Shown here in pieces: positions 26,853 through 36,762 of a DNA stretch of 64,000 bases. The stretch is from positions 4,324,605-4,388,604 of the forward strand of contig NZ_CP032405.1 of the NCBI RefSeq assembly GCF_016806065.1, read 5' to 3'. The position numbers and the translations under genes are program-made. The stretch comes from Rhizobium rosettiformans. Its GTDB lineage: Bacteria > Pseudomonadota > Alphaproteobacteria > Rhizobiales > Rhizobiaceae. Every line of letters starts with the position of its first letter. Position 1 is the first letter of the stretch. A model generated the notes under the pieces. It was given only the letters and a program-made list of their open reading frames with translations, was not told where the DNA came from and ran no database searches.

Positions 26853-27000
26853 TCCGATCTCCCCCTGCTCGCGATAATGTGACTGTCACTGGAAAGGGCA
26901 AGATCACCCGGACCTGCAGGAGACGTGCACATCCGGCAAGGCGGAGGCGGCGCGACGACCGCAGCGGTGCATGCCCTGATACCGTGATGGATGGGGAGCC

Positions 27001-27693
27001 GTGAAGACCGTGAACAAGATCCTGAGACTGAACACGCGCGACAAGAACACGCTACTGCGGACGTCGTTCTTGTCACAACTTGGCCCCACGGCGATGGCCT
27101 CGATGATGGAGATCGCCAACATCTCCACCTACGAGGCGCGTGAGGTCCTGTTCCGCGAAGGAGAGCCGGCCGACAGCTTCTACAGCGTGCTGACCGGCTA
27201 TGTGCGCCTTTACCGCCTCAACAAGGACGGCCGCGAGGCCGACATCCGCATTTGCGGTCCCGGGGACACCTTTGCAGAATGCCTACTGGCCGTCGGCGAC
27301 AAGTATCTCTACAACGCCCAGGCGGCTGAAACGGTGACGCTTGCTCGTTTTGACCTGCAGCGCGTCCGGGCCCTCTCTGAACAGGAGAAGGATGTCGCAA
27401 AGGCGGTCATCCGCTGCCTGTCCGACCATCTGCGCACGACCATGGACTGTATTGCCAATGACCGCCTGCAGACCGCCCCCCAGCGCGTGGCGCATTATCT
27501 CCTGACCCATTGTGAAGCCGAGGGCGGCCCGGCCTCCATCCGCCTGCCGTTCCAGAAGAGCCTGCTTGCGGGCAAGCTGGGCCTGGCACCGGAGGCCCTG
27601 TCCCGCGCGTTCTCTTCACTGCGCCGCGTCGGCGTCATCGTGCGTGGACGCACGATCCAGATCAGCGACGTCAACGCCCTCAGGCAGATCTGA
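27001..27693 (+). CDS. Crp/Fnr family transcriptional regulator (DNR-like)
   Basis: A 230-residue regulator. A cyclic-nucleotide-binding-type beta-roll (residues about 30-130, with REGEPADSFYSVLTGYVRLY) is joined by a long dimer helix to a C-terminal winged helix-turn-helix (KSLLAGKLGLAPEALSRAFSSLRRVGVI, about 185-212). The recognition helix has E-x-x-S-R, the set that reads TTGAT half-sites. The N-terminus lacks the cysteine cluster of FNR, so direct Fe-S oxygen sensing is unlikely; a DNR/NnrR-like NO or redox sensor is more probable. It begins with GTG behind GGGGAG. The upstream perfect FNR box suggests self-control or a cascade. Confidence 0.85.
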   Translation: MKTVNKILRLNTRDKNTLLRTSFLSQLGPTAMASMMEIANISTYEAREVLFREGEPADSFYSVLTGYVRLYRLNKDGREADIRICGPGDTFAECLLAVGDKYLYNAQAAETVTLARFDLQRVRALSEQEKDVAKAVIRCLSDHLRTTMDCIANDRLQTAPQRVAHYLLTHCEAEGGPASIRLPFQKSLLAGKLGLAPEALSRAFSSLRRVGVIVRGRTIQISDVNALRQI

Positions 27694-27727
27694 GGGCATC
27701 GGCACCCGGTACCCCCTTGGCTTCCGC

Positions 27728-28342
27728 TCAGAGCCCCCCACTCTGCTGCAGGAAGCTGACGATCCTGTCGACGCCGGAACCCCGCTTCAGATCGGTAAAG
27801 ACAAACGGGCGCTCCGAGCGCATCTTTCCCGCATCCCGCTCCATGACCTCAAGATCGACGCCGACATGCGGCGCGAGATCCGTCTTGTTGATCACAAGCA
27901 GATCCGACCGCGTGATGCCTGGCCCGCCCTTGCGCGGGATCTCCTCGCCCTGGCAAACCGAGATGACGTAGAGGGTGATGTCGGCGAGATCGGGCGAGAA
28001 GGTTGCCGCGAGATTGTCGCCGCCCGACTCGATGAAGACCACGTCGAGATCCGGGATGCGTGCATTGAGATCGGCAATGGCCTTGAGATTGATCGAGGCA
28101 TCCTCACGGATCGCGGTATGCGGACAGCCGCCGGTCTCGACGCCGACGACGCGATCCGAGCTCAGAGCCTGCATGCGGATCAGCGCATCGGCATCCTCGC
28201 GGGTATAGATGTCGTTGGTCACGACCGCGACCGAATAGTCGTCGCGCATGGCCTTGCAGAGTTTTTCCGTCAGCGCCGTCTTGCCGGAGCCGACCGGTCC
28301 GCCGATCCCGACGCGGAGAGGACCATTCTTCGATTTCATCAT
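27728..28342 (-). CDS. ureG: Urease accessory GTPase
   Basis: A 204-residue cytoplasmic SIMIBI GTPase that delivers nickel to urease. P-loop [17 protein letters not shown] (about 11-27), the nickel-binding CPH in [17 protein letters not shown] (about 66-82), [18 protein letters not shown] and the guanine motif NKTDL are all present. The two ATGs at 28342 and 28339 are both possible starts; earlier in-frame starts give a basic tail unlike the family. It is the last gene of the cluster and converges on the Crp/Fnr gene with 34 bases between. Confidence 0.95.
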   Translation of the reverse strand: MMKSKNGPLRVGIGGPVGSGKTALTEKLCKAMRDDYSVAVVTNDIYTREDADALIRMQALSSDRVVGVETGGCPHTAIREDASINLKAIADLNARIPDLDVVFIESGGDNLAATFSPDLADITLYVISVCQGEEIPRKGGPGITRSDLLVINKTDLAPHVGVDLEVMERDAGKMRSERPFVFTDLKRGSGVDRIVSFLQQSGGL

Positions 28343-28367
28343 CTTCGTCCTGTGTGAGCGCTTTCGC

Positions 28368-29060
28368 CTAGGATTGGAAAAGCCGTGAATATTGCGTCTC
28401 GTGGCGCATGCTGAGCGTATCGGCAATCACGGTCGCTGATCCGAGATCGTCGAGGCCGAGCTCGGAAAATCTGGAGACAGCATCGAGAATGCGGCTTTCC
28501 GATGCAGCGAGGATCGCCACCCCGCGCGTCTGTCCGATCACCCCGAGGCGGATCGCGACGGAGACATATTGCGACATCTGCGCATGCAGAAAGGCGGCAA
28601 GCGCGTCCGATCGGTCGACGCCATGGGATGCGGCCACCGCACCAACAGCGACGCTGTAGGGAACTGGCCCCGCCAGTGCGTCGATCACCGGATGCGGCCA
28701 GGCGGAAGCGGCCTTGACGAATGCCTCGCCGAGCCGGGTAATTTCAGCATGCCGCTCCGCGGACCCCGCCAACGCCGCCGCGAGTGCAATCAAGTCGGAA
28801 AGCGCCCTTCCCTCGCTCTGGCAGCGATGCGCTTCGGAAAGCAGGATCACATCATTGCGCAGCCCGCCATCACTCATCAGCATCTGAAGCCAGGCCTCGA
28901 CCGCGTCACCATCAACGACATGGCCCTCGACCACCGCGCTCTCGAAGCCCGCGGAATAGGAGAACCCACCGACCGGAAAGGCCGGGGACATCCAGGCCAT
29001 GAGACGCAGGAGCGCCTGGCGTCCGGCAAGGCCACCGGCTCCGAGTTCAGCCGTGGCCAT
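28368..29060 (-). CDS. ureF: Urease accessory protein
   Basis: A 230-residue all-helical accessory protein. It contains [24 protein letters not shown] (about 16-39), the family hallmark, and [19 protein letters not shown] further on. UreF binds UreD and acts with UreG to load nickel on apo-urease. The ATG at 29060 overlaps the ureE end by 14 bases and has AGGA eight bases before; an ATG at 29069 is nearly as good. Confidence 0.92.
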   Translation of the reverse strand: MATAELGAGGLAGRQALLRLMAWMSPAFPVGGFSYSAGFESAVVEGHVVDGDAVEAWLQMLMSDGGLRNDVILLSEAHRCQSEGRALSDLIALAAALAGSAERHAEITRLGEAFVKAASAWPHPVIDALAGPVPYSVAVGAVAASHGVDRSDALAAFLHAQMSQYVSVAIRLGVIGQTRGVAILAASESRILDAVSRFSELGLDDLGSATVIADTLSMRHETQYSRLFQS

Positions 29061-29529
29061 GGCCGGCATCCTGGTGCCCCCCTCCGTGGCCGTTACCATG
29101 GGCATGATAGGCCCCGCGCACCGGCTGGAACGGCTCCACGACCTCGCTGACCTCGGCACCGAGCCCGGCCAGCATGTCGCGGATGACGTGATCGCGCTGG
29201 ATGAGAATGCGGTCGGTCTCGATCTGGGCCGCCAGATGCCGGTTGCCGAGATGCCAGGCGAGTTCGATCAGATGCAGCGTGTCGCGCGCACGGATCTCGA
29301 AGAGCCGCTCCTCCGCCGCCTGGATCTCGATGGTCGTGCCATCGTCGAGCACAAGCCGATCTCCATGATGAAACAGCACCGGCTCCTTAAGGTCGAGCAT
29401 GACCATCTCGCCATTGTCGAGATGCAAGAGCTTGCGCCGCAGATGGCGCCCGTCATGGGGAAGCACAACGACGCCATCAGGCGCGTCGGTGATGAAACCG
29501 GCGGGTTTGAAAGACGTTGCACGCTGCAT
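29047..29529 (-). CDS. ureE: Urease accessory nickel-binding protein
   Basis: A 160-residue metallochaperone. The N-terminal beta domain has [27 protein letters not shown]; the middle has [19 protein letters not shown], the metal-binding core with conserved His; the C-terminus is a histidine-rich tail ([19 protein letters not shown]) that binds extra Ni2+. It hands nickel to UreG. The start at 29529 is preferred because the longer frame adds a stretch not seen in the family. ureF overlaps its end. Confidence 0.93.
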   Translation of the reverse strand: MQRATSFKPAGFITDAPDGVVVLPHDGRHLRRKLLHLDNGEMVMLDLKEPVLFHHGDRLVLDDGTTIEIQAAEERLFEIRARDTLHLIELAWHLGNRHLAAQIETDRILIQRDHVIRDMLAGLGAEVSEVVEPFQPVRGAYHAHGNGHGGGHQDAGHGHG

Positions 29530-29594
29530 GAAAACTCCGGCATGGCTGTTTTTTGAACCATGCACAGGAATGAGGCAAACAGCAAGATCGTTCT

Positions 29595-30449
29595 TCAGCC
29601 CCGGCGCCCTATGGCCGCAAAAAGCTGAGCATCATCAGGCGCATGGTCGCCCGGGAAGGCCTCGACGAGGGCGAGCGAATTTTCGTGGAAAACGCAGTCC
29701 CGTCCGCTCTCCTTGGCCAGATACAACGCCTTGTCGGCCCAGGCATAGACGCTTTCGGGCCTCTTGCCGGGCGTAAATTCGGCAACGCCGGCGGAAACTG
29801 TGACGCGAAGCTCCGCATCCTGATACAGGATCGTTTCGGCCGCCACACGGCATCTCGCCTGCTCGACAAGGGCGAGCCGTTCGGCAACGCTGCCGCCTCT
29901 GATGATGACGCCGAATTCCTCCCCACCAAGGCGAGCGACGAGATGCGCTTCGCCAAAGACCTCCTTCAACAGCGAGGAGATGGACTGGATGACGCGATCC
30001 CCCGTTTGATGGCCGTAGCGGTCATTGATCGTCTTGAACCGGTCGACATCGATGATCGCCAGGGAAGCATCCCGATCCGTGGCGAGAGACACCTCGTTGA
30101 AGGCACGGCGGTTGGCGAGACCGGACAGTGTGTCGGTGCGGCTGAGGCGCTCGAACTTTCGCCGTGACAGCAGAAGTTCGCGCAGCACATGGCCGGCGAC
30201 GAAGGCGCAAGCCGCCGAAAGCACGCCGCCGAACAGCCAGGAAAAGGCCACCATCAACCGCATCGTCTGGTCGATCGGGGTGGCGACGACATTGAGGACA
30301 TAAAGGAGCGGCAGCAAGACGAGGCCTGCCAGGCTGGTCACGATCACCGCCCGGAAACCCACCGACAGGGCAAAGCGACGGACCGCGCCGGCGCTGTCCA
30401 GCGCCCCCACATCGACCTGCCGCCAAAGCCATTTGCTGCCGCGACTCAA
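29595..30449 (-). CDS. Diguanylate cyclase (GGDEF) with two membrane helices
   Basis: A 284-residue protein with two N-terminal membrane helices (about 31-52 and 66-88) and a GGDEF domain. The active site reads [11 protein letters not shown] (about 175), and the domain opens with [18 protein letters not shown]; both look catalytically competent. It makes c-di-GMP from two GTP. The start is a TTG at 30449 supported by AAGGAG seven bases upstream. It sits inside the urease cluster in the same direction, between TIGR02117 and ureE, but its link to urea use is not evident. Confidence 0.85.
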   Translation of the reverse strand: MSRGSKWLWRQVDVGALDSAGAVRRFALSVGFRAVIVTSLAGLVLLPLLYVLNVVATPIDQTMRLMVAFSWLFGGVLSAACAFVAGHVLRELLLSRRKFERLSRTDTLSGLANRRAFNEVSLATDRDASLAIIDVDRFKTINDRYGHQTGDRVIQSISSLLKEVFGEAHLVARLGGEEFGVIIRGGSVAERLALVEQARCRVAAETILYQDAELRVTVSAGVAEFTPGKRPESVYAWADKALYLAKESGRDCVFHENSLALVEAFPGDHAPDDAQLFAAIGRRG

Positions 30450-30614
30450 CCGCCCGCTCCTTCATGAAGATGCGTACTGGATTAGGCAGTGTCGCTTCCC
30501 CAATCCCTAATCGAATCGCTAAAATACGATCGATCGCCGCATTGACTTCGGAAGCCCCTAAATTGGACGAGATTGTCATCCGATGACGCGCGGTTAGATG
30601 ATGAGGGCCACGCC

Positions 30615-31298
30615 TCAGGCGCCGTGGTGAAGATCGATGGAAAGATCGAGCAATTGCGGCAGGGGCGTCCACCAGCCGGTACGCACCCCACCCTCCCGCA
30701 ACACCGCAGCCGTCCAGGTGTTGCAGCCGATGAGGGCGTTGAAGGCACCTTTGGCCTCGAAGAACACATCGTCGGCACCATAGGCAGCACCCGGAATGGC
30801 AACCGGCAAACCGCCATCGCGGATGAAGCTCTCCCGGATCGCTGCGATCATCCGGCTGCGCTCTTCCGGTGTCACGATGAGCGGACGCACGGTGGGATGG
30901 CCAGGATCGATCGGACCGGCAACAGAGACATGCAGCACGGAGCGGTCAATGGTCAGAGCCTTCAGGACCGGCAGCGGCCGGATGTCACCCCAGGTCGGCG
31001 TCTCGATGTAGAAGGACCGCCCACCCCAACCGATGATCAGATAATCGACGCCGGGCATGTCGACCGGCAGGCCGGAGGGGACGAGATCGGCAAAGGCGGC
31101 CCTGATTTCGTCATCGACGGGCAGCGCGATATCGGTATGGATCGGATTGGCGAGCAGCAGGACCTGGCTCTCGCCGCCGACGGATGCCTCCGCAGTCGAG
31201 GTCAGCGGGCGGGGCACAACTGTTCCCAAGGCCAGAGAGACCAGAAGGGCGGCCAACAGGCCGCCCATCCATTTCAGCAACCGGAGAGCCGCAATCAT
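30615..31298 (-). CDS. TIGR02117/DUF2459 family protein, urease region
   Basis: A 227-residue protein with one N-terminal membrane helix (about 5-25) and an exported domain. It has LLLANPIHTDIALPVDD, YLIIGWGGRSFYIETPTWGDI and GCNTWTAAVLREGG, the marks of the family named for its frequent presence in urease regions. Its reaction is unknown; the Asn-Thr-Trp and His-Thr-Asp motifs hint at a hydrolase. Its ATG overlaps the ureC stop (TGATG), a clear sign of co-translation. Confidence 0.82.
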   Translation of the reverse strand: MIAALRLLKWMGGLLAALLVSLALGTVVPRPLTSTAEASVGGESQVLLLANPIHTDIALPVDDEIRAAFADLVPSGLPVDMPGVDYLIIGWGGRSFYIETPTWGDIRPLPVLKALTIDRSVLHVSVAGPIDPGHPTVRPLIVTPEERSRMIAAIRESFIRDGGLPVAIPGAAYGADDVFFEAKGAFNALIGCNTWTAAVLREGGVRTGWWTPLPQLLDLSIDLHHGA

Positions 31299-33010
31299 CA
31301 GAACAGGAAGTACCGCTGCGCCATCGGCAGCTTGGTCGCCGGCTCGCAAGTCAGCAACTCACCATCAGCGCGCACTTCATAGGTTTCCGGATCCACTTCC
31401 ACATGCGGCGTCGAGTCGTTGTGGATCATCGACTTCTTCGAAATTCCGCCACGGGTGTTTTTCACCGCGACCAGCTGTTTGGCGACACCGAGACGGTTGC
31501 CGAGGCCGGAATCAATCGCCGCCTGGCTGACGAAAGTGACGGAGGTGTTGGTGCGTGCCTTGCCATAAGCGCCGAACATCGGCCGGTAGTGCACCGGCTG
31601 CGGTGTCGGGATCGAGGCGTTCGGGTCGCCCATCGGGGCAGCGGCAATCATGCCGCCCATCAGGATCATGTCGGGCTTCACGCCGAAGAAGGCCGGGTTC
31701 CAGATCACGAGATCGGCGCGCTTGCCGACTTCGACCGATCCGATCTCGTGGGACACCCCATGGGCGATCGCCGGGTTGATCGTGTATTTCGCGATATAAC
31801 GCTTGGCGCGCATGTTGTCGTTGTCGCCGGTCTCGGACGGCAGGGCGCCGCGCTGACGTTTCATCTTGTCGGCCGTCTGCCAGGTGCGGATGATGACTTC
31901 GCCGACGCGACCCATGGCCTGACTGTCGGAGGAGATGATCGAGAAGGCGCCGATGTCGTGCAGGATGTCTTCCGCCGCGATCGTTTCCTTGCGTATACGG
32001 CTTTCGGCAAAGGCGATATCCTCAGGGATCGACGACGACAGGTGATGGCAGACCATCAGCATGTCCAGATGCTCGGCGATCGTATTGACTGTGTAAGGCC
32101 GCGTCGGATTGGTCGACGACGGGATAACGTTCATCTGGCCGCAGATTTTGATGATGTCAGGCGCATGACCGCCGCCCGCCCCTTCCGTATGGAAGGCGTG
32201 GATCGTGCGGCCACGGATGGCATTGACCGTATCCTCGACGAAGCCGCTTTCGTTCAGCGTGTCCGTGTGGATCATCACCTGGACGTCATACTGGTCGGCG
32301 ACCGAGAGGCAGCAATCGATGGCGCCAGGCGTCGTGCCCCAGTCCTCATGCAGCTTGAGCGAGGTCGCACCTCCAAGAACCATTTCCTCAAGCGCGCCGG
32401 GTAGCGAGGCGTTGCCCTTGCCGGCAAAGGCGAGGTTCATCGGGAAGGCATCGGCGGCCTCGATCATCCGGGCGATATGCCAGGGTCCGGGCGTGCAGGT
32501 GGTTGCAAGCGTGCCATGCGCCGGCCCCGTGCCGCCGCCCAACATGCACGTGAGGCCGGACATCAGCGCCTCCTCGATCTGCTGCGGGCAGATGAAGTGG
32601 ATATGCGCATCCATGCCGCCCGCGGTGACGATCTTGCCCTCGCCCGCGATGGCTTCCGTGCCCGGACCGACGATGATGTTCACGCCTGGCTGCGTATCCG
32701 GATTGCCGGCCTTGCCGATCGCAACGATCCGGCCGTCCTTCAGCCCGATATCGGCCTTCACGATCCCCCAGTGATCAAGGATCAGCGCATTGGTGATGAC
32801 GGTGTCGACGGCGCCATCCGCCCGCGTTACCTGGCTCTGGCCCATGCCGTCACGGATGACCTTGCCGCCACCGAACTTCACCTCTTCGCCATAGGTGGTG
32901 AAATCCTTCTCCACCTCGATGAACAGTTCCGTATCTGCAAGACGCACCTTGTCGCCCGTGGTCGGACCGAACATCGAAGCATAGGCGGCGCGGGACATCT
33001 TGTAGGACAT
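31298..33010 (-). CDS. ureC: Urease alpha subunit
   Basis: A 570-residue catalytic subunit of the cytoplasmic nickel enzyme that splits urea to ammonia and carbamate. It shows the family's metal ligands: GGMDAHIHF (about 133-141), the carbamylated lysine in [13 protein letters not shown] (near 220), [12 protein letters not shown], and the flap-region MVCHHL with the catalytic His (about 320). The length fits the three-subunit bacterial form (UreA, UreB, UreC separate). It is followed at once by TIGR02117 and preceded by an accessory gene. Confidence 0.97.
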   Translation of the reverse strand: MSYKMSRAAYASMFGPTTGDKVRLADTELFIEVEKDFTTYGEEVKFGGGKVIRDGMGQSQVTRADGAVDTVITNALILDHWGIVKADIGLKDGRIVAIGKAGNPDTQPGVNIIVGPGTEAIAGEGKIVTAGGMDAHIHFICPQQIEEALMSGLTCMLGGGTGPAHGTLATTCTPGPWHIARMIEAADAFPMNLAFAGKGNASLPGALEEMVLGGATSLKLHEDWGTTPGAIDCCLSVADQYDVQVMIHTDTLNESGFVEDTVNAIRGRTIHAFHTEGAGGGHAPDIIKICGQMNVIPSSTNPTRPYTVNTIAEHLDMLMVCHHLSSSIPEDIAFAESRIRKETIAAEDILHDIGAFSIISSDSQAMGRVGEVIIRTWQTADKMKRQRGALPSETGDNDNMRAKRYIAKYTINPAIAHGVSHEIGSVEVGKRADLVIWNPAFFGVKPDMILMGGMIAAAPMGDPNASIPTPQPVHYRPMFGAYGKARTNTSVTFVSQAAIDSGLGNRLGVAKQLVAVKNTRGGISKKSMIHNDSTPHVEVDPETYEVRADGELLTCEPATKLPMAQRYFLF

Positions 33011-33015
33011 GGGCG

Positions 33016-33666
33016 TCAGGTTCCTTGGGAGAGGGAGGAAGCAAAGAGAGGTTGCAGCCGCATCACGCGACCGCTGGCGATGTGACGGTCCACCAGACGG
33101 CGCTCGGCTTCGAAGGGATGGCCATCCCAGCCGCTGTGGCCGAAGCCCGCGAGGATGATGGTATCCTCGGCATGTCGGGGATCGGTGAGCAGCGCCTGAA
33201 TCACCACCATGCCGCTCGACGGCACGACATAGGGTTCGGCATCGAGCGCCAGAAGCGCCTCATCCAAGGCCGTGTGCACGTCGCCATGGATGATCCGGTG
33301 CTGCTTGCCATTGGCTGTGGCAAAGGTCGCAAAACCGTCGGTGTAGTCGTCGCAGAAATCGTCGAGCTCGGGATGGCTGATCGCCAGCTGCGGCTTGAGT
33401 TCGGCGAACTTGTCGGGATCGCGGACGGACCAGATCTCGGCAGTCCGTTGCACGGTTTCGCTCTCGCGCCATGCGGGATCGGCGAGCATCTGAGCCCCCG
33501 GTCGCCCGGTGTTGCAGACGGCGATGATGTCGGTCTTGCGTCCGGCTGAACCGAAATTCCGGCTGCCGTTGAAGCGGATGACAAGATCGGCAGCGTCGAT
33601 GAGCGCGGCCACCCCGTCATCCACCGGTCCATTGCCGACAATCATGATCTGTCTCGCCTGAGCCAT
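33016..33666 (-). CDS. Urease operon accessory protein of unknown action (GT29/42-like)
   Basis: A 216-residue cytoplasmic protein seen in rhizobial urease operons. It begins [18 protein letters not shown] and continues [21 protein letters not shown], a layout similar to the sialyltransferase-like nucleotide-sugar fold; [11 protein letters not shown] and [16 protein letters not shown] occur near the end. Its reaction is not known and a glycosyltransferase role would be inference from fold-like motifs only. It lies between ureB and ureC, with five bases before the ureC start. Confidence 0.75.
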   Translation of the reverse strand: MAQARQIMIVGNGPVDDGVAALIDAADLVIRFNGSRNFGSAGRKTDIIAVCNTGRPGAQMLADPAWRESETVQRTAEIWSVRDPDKFAELKPQLAISHPELDDFCDDYTDGFATFATANGKQHRIIHGDVHTALDEALLALDAEPYVVPSSGMVVIQALLTDPRHAEDTIILAGFGHSGWDGHPFEAERRLVDRHIASGRVMRLQPLFASSLSQGT

Positions 33667-33678
33667 CGCGTCACACCC

Positions 33679-34107
33679 TCAAAAGAGCCCGACCAGCGAT
33701 TTCAGTTCCTCGATGCGGCGCCGCGTCAGCTCCGCAAGGCAGGATGAAATCACCAATGGCTGCATCGAACCACCTTCGACCGAGTAACCTTCGACATCGC
33801 AGGCCGCGTCGCGATAGGCGAGCCAGGCACGCTGCGAAGCCAGAAGCCGCTTGGCTGCTCCATTGCCGTCCGATGGTGGCGTCGCCTTATCCCATGCGAG
33901 CATGGCGGCGCGCGTCTCGGCCCATTGGGCATTCATTGCGGCATCGGCTTTTCGATAGTCCTCGGCCGCACACTGGTTCATGTCGGCCTGGGTCTGGGCA
34001 TTGTTGCAATCGACGTCCCGCACGTCCTCACCCGAGGCCGGCGCGTCTTGCAGCAATACGCAACCGCACAGCATCAGGATCACGCCCCAGTTCATCGCAC
34101 GCCCCAT
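33679..34107 (-). CDS. LprI-like secreted protein (DUF1311)
   Basis: A 142-residue exported protein with a short signal peptide (MNWGVILMLCGCVLL, possibly a lipoprotein at Cys). The mature part shows the LprI-like pattern: DCNNAQTQADMNQCAAEDYRKADAAMN, then LLASQRAWLAYRDAACDVEG and a closing Cys-containing helix. Relatives bind lysozyme in some species; here the role is unknown. The ATG at 34107 follows GGGGG, and 34095 is a possible alternative. It interrupts the ureB-ureC order, as it does in other rhizobia. Confidence 0.8.
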   Translation of the reverse strand: MGRAMNWGVILMLCGCVLLQDAPASGEDVRDVDCNNAQTQADMNQCAAEDYRKADAAMNAQWAETRAAMLAWDKATPPSDGNGAAKRLLASQRAWLAYRDAACDVEGYSVEGGSMQPLVISSCLAELTRRRIEELKSLVGLF

Positions 34108-34131
34108 GACCAAGCCCCCGCCTCGCGCATC

Positions 34132-34437
34132 TCAGAGGCCGCCCATGACCTGCTGGCGGAAACCATAGACCTCGCGCTTGCCCGAGAGCGGGATCAGCGT
34201 CACCTGACGCGTCTGCCCCGGCTCGAAGCGTACCGCCGTTCCAGCCGGAATATCGAGCCGCATGCCGCGCGCCTTGTCACGTTCGAAGAGCAGTCCGGCA
34301 TTGGTCTCGAAGAAGTGGTAGTGGCTGCCCACCTGGACGGGCCGATCGCCGCTGTTGGAGACTTCGATTGTCACGGTCGGATGGCCGGCATTCAGTTCGA
34401 TTTCGCCAGGTGCTGCAATGATTTCACCGGGGATCAT
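34132..34437 (-). CDS. ureB: Urease beta subunit
   Basis: A 101-residue subunit. It opens [18 protein letters not shown] and contains [17 protein letters not shown] (about 32-48) and [16 protein letters not shown], all typical of UreB. It packs against UreC in the (UreABC)3 complex and forms part of the surface over the active-site flap. It follows ureA by 11 bases. Confidence 0.97.
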   Translation of the reverse strand: MIPGEIIAAPGEIELNAGHPTVTIEVSNSGDRPVQVGSHYHFFETNAGLLFERDKARGMRLDIPAGTAVRFEPGQTRQVTLIPLSGKREVYGFRQQVMGGL

Positions 34438-34448
34438 GGGCCTCTCCT

Positions 34449-34751
34449 TCAGCGAATGGGTTCGTGAACGGTGACAAGTTTCGTGCCGTCCGGGAAGGTC
34501 GCTTCGATCTGCACGTCGTGGATCATCTCGGCAATGCCTTCCATCACCTGGTCGCGGGTGATGACATGGGCGCCCGCCTCCATCAGATCCGCCACCATCC
34601 GGCCGTCCCGCGCACCTTCGACAACGAAGTCGGTGATCAGCGCGATCGCTTCCGGATAGTTGAGCTTCACGCCCCGTTCCAGCCGGCGCCGGGCCACCAT
34701 GGCGGCCATCGCGATCAGCAGTTTGTCCTTTTCCCGCGGCGTCAGATTCAT
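34449..34751 (-). CDS. ureA: Urease gamma subunit
   Basis: A 100-residue subunit beginning [27 protein letters not shown] and including [22 protein letters not shown], the UreA hallmark. It joins UreB and UreC in the structural core of urease. It starts 22 bases after the ureD stop and is the first of the structural genes. Confidence 0.97.
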   Translation of the reverse strand: MNLTPREKDKLLIAMAAMVARRRLERGVKLNYPEAIALITDFVVEGARDGRMVADLMEAGAHVITRDQVMEGIAEMIHDVQIEATFPDGTKLVTVHEPIR

Positions 34752-34773
34752 GCGTGCTCCAATGGCGTGATCG

Positions 34774-35592
34774 TCAGAGAGTCCAGACTTTTGGCACAGA
34801 CGCGCCCCCGCGCAAGGCCGAAATGACGGGCAACAGGATTTTTCTCAAGGCAAAACCGTCGGATGCAGCCACACGGGCAACAAGCTTGCCTTGCCAATGA
34901 CTTACGCCGCCCATTTCTTCACCGATCTGCTGACGAATTGGGCGGATCAGCGCTTCGGCACGCGGGCTGATAAGGATGAGAGTCGCAAAGGCCACACGCC
35001 CGGCCAGCACCGCCGGCGACGCCACAAGGTTGGCGACATCGCCCTCGAGTTTGAGCTCTTCGGCATGCAGCAATTGCCCTTCGCGGCGGATCCGCCAGCG
35101 GTCGCGAACCAGCCCCGCATTCATCGCCTCCCCCATGGCCTTGCGCCCGAGCAGGATCGCCTCGACGGCCAGGAATTCGGCGTCCTCGGCGAGATCGACC
35201 TCCAGCCGGCGCGTCAGCGATGCGTTGTCGAAGAGAATGCTTTCCTGTGGCAGCCAATGCATCTTGGCGCCCTCGCCCACCTCGATGCGCGTGGTGATCT
35301 GTCCGGTACCGGCAGAGGCCTTGTAGATCTTCTCACAGGCCTGCGTGGTCGCGGTGAGGAAGCATCCCGGACCGGCGCGAAAGCTCCAGTCGAACTGGTC
35401 GCCACCGGTAATACCGCCCGCAGTGTTGATCGTCACCGCTTCGAGCTCGTCGGTGAAACTCTCAGGAAGGCGGATCTTCGCCGCCCCTTCCTGATAAAGC
35501 TCGGCGATGCGCGTACGCCCGCCGAGCGACTTCGTCACAAGTCGTCCGACACCGACGGCGCGTTGCTGTCTGGTTTGCTTGTTGGCGTGCAC
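34774..35592 (-). CDS. ureD: Urease accessory protein
   Basis: A 272-residue accessory protein that binds apo-urease and recruits UreF and UreG for nickel insertion. It shows [25 protein letters not shown] (about 51-75), the UreD hallmark, [11 protein letters not shown], and [14 protein letters not shown]. The start at 35592 lies 58 bases inside the end of the upstream esterase gene, a long overlap that suggests translational coupling or a lengthened esterase tail. Confidence 0.95.
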   Translation of the reverse strand: MHANKQTRQQRAVGVGRLVTKSLGGRTRIAELYQEGAAKIRLPESFTDELEAVTINTAGGITGGDQFDWSFRAGPGCFLTATTQACEKIYKASAGTGQITTRIEVGEGAKMHWLPQESILFDNASLTRRLEVDLAEDAEFLAVEAILLGRKAMGEAMNAGLVRDRWRIRREGQLLHAEELKLEGDVANLVASPAVLAGRVAFATLILISPRAEALIRPIRQQIGEEMGGVSHWQGKLVARVAASDGFALRKILLPVISALRGGASVPKVWTL

Positions 35593-36665
35593 CGTGTCCC
35601 CTGCCCGCCATCGCTGATCGCGGCGGTTTTCTGTTTATCGCTGCAGGCAGCGTTGACCGCGACTGTCGCAATCATCTCGCCGCCCGAGGCCTTGAAGAAC
35701 TCCCACATTCTGTCGGTCGCATCAACCTCGCGGATAGCCTTGTCGTCATTGTTGGACGCAAGCCGGAAGCGGACCGTGCGGGCCGGCCAGGCATGGTCGG
35801 CGCTGGCAATCACATAGGAGACGACGCTGGTGCCGGCACGGCAGCCGGCATAGGTCGCCACATCGGCATTTTCGCCTGTCTCAAGCGAGGCCCGCGTGTC
35901 GCAACCATTCAGCTCGGCCCAGCGGTTGAGCGCCACTTCGCCGCCATAACGCCAATAGGCCCGGCCACCGCCCTCGAAGGGATTGACGTGATCCTTCTTG
36001 CCGGAAAACGCGATAATCGACACCGGCCGGCTCGGCTGGCAGCTTTCGCGCCGCGGCTGCCAGACACCGTTTTCCTCGACCGGGGTACCGGCGCGCAGGC
36101 CCATGACGAAGCCGGCAGCGGCAAAGTCACCGAAGCCGTTGCAGATATATTGCGACAGCATGCGCCCGCCGCCGGAATAGCCCGAGGCATAAACCTTGGT
36201 GGCGTCGATGCAGAGCGTCTCTTTCGCAAGCTTCAGAAGCTCACGAATGGCGGCGGATTCATCCGCGCCGTCACCTGCGGTGACGCCCGGCACGTTCCAG
36301 GCATGCGTATTGGGCAATTCGCCCTTCAGGCTGCCGGCCAGCGCCATGACCACGAAGCCCTCGCGCTCCGCCACTTCGTTCCAGTGGCTGCGGCCAAGCT
36401 GAACCGTCGGATTGCTGTTCGAGCCGTGGAAGTCGAGAACCAGCGGAACCTTCTTCTTGCCCGTGTAGCTCGGCGGGATGACATAGACCGCCTCGCGTTC
36501 CACGCCACCGGACTGGAAAGTGAGGCCATATTGGCCAGGCTCTATCGGGCTGCCGCAAGTGGCCGCCTCAGCAGCAACGGCCGAGAAGCCGAAGAGAAAG
36601 AGCCCCGCGACCGCACGAGCAAATACGCCCGTCCGAGCGCGGTGGGATACCGTGCTGGTTGTCAT
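35535..36665 (-). CDS. Secreted alpha/beta-hydrolase (PHB depolymerase/LpqC-like esterase)
   Basis: A 376-residue exported esterase. A signal peptide ends near [10 protein letters not shown] (about 35). The alpha/beta-hydrolase core has [14 protein letters not shown] (oxyanion region, about 74), the nucleophile elbow [11 protein letters not shown] (about 155, Ser within G-x-S-x-G) and a late DHAWP carrying the likely catalytic His. Relatives cleave short polyhydroxybutyrate, feruloyl or acetyl esters. The last 35 residues are polar and have no family counterpart that I recall; they overlap ureD. Its place between urtE and ureD is unexplained by function. Confidence 0.8.
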   Translation of the reverse strand: MTTSTVSHRARTGVFARAVAGLFLFGFSAVAAEAATCGSPIEPGQYGLTFQSGGVEREAVYVIPPSYTGKKKVPLVLDFHGSNSNPTVQLGRSHWNEVAEREGFVVMALAGSLKGELPNTHAWNVPGVTAGDGADESAAIRELLKLAKETLCIDATKVYASGYSGGGRMLSQYICNGFGDFAAAGFVMGLRAGTPVEENGVWQPRRESCQPSRPVSIIAFSGKKDHVNPFEGGGRAYWRYGGEVALNRWAELNGCDTRASLETGENADVATYAGCRAGTSVVSYVIASADHAWPARTVRFRLASNNDDKAIREVDATDRMWEFFKASGGEMIATVAVNAACSDKQKTAAISDGGQGTRCTPTSKPDSNAPSVSDDL

Positions 36666-36762
36666 GGATGTGCCTTCTGTTCGCAGATGCGCGTTCAATA
36701 TCACGCGTGTCCCCAGCATCAACCCGACTTCGCTAATAAATCATCAACCCTGTCATGCAAAA

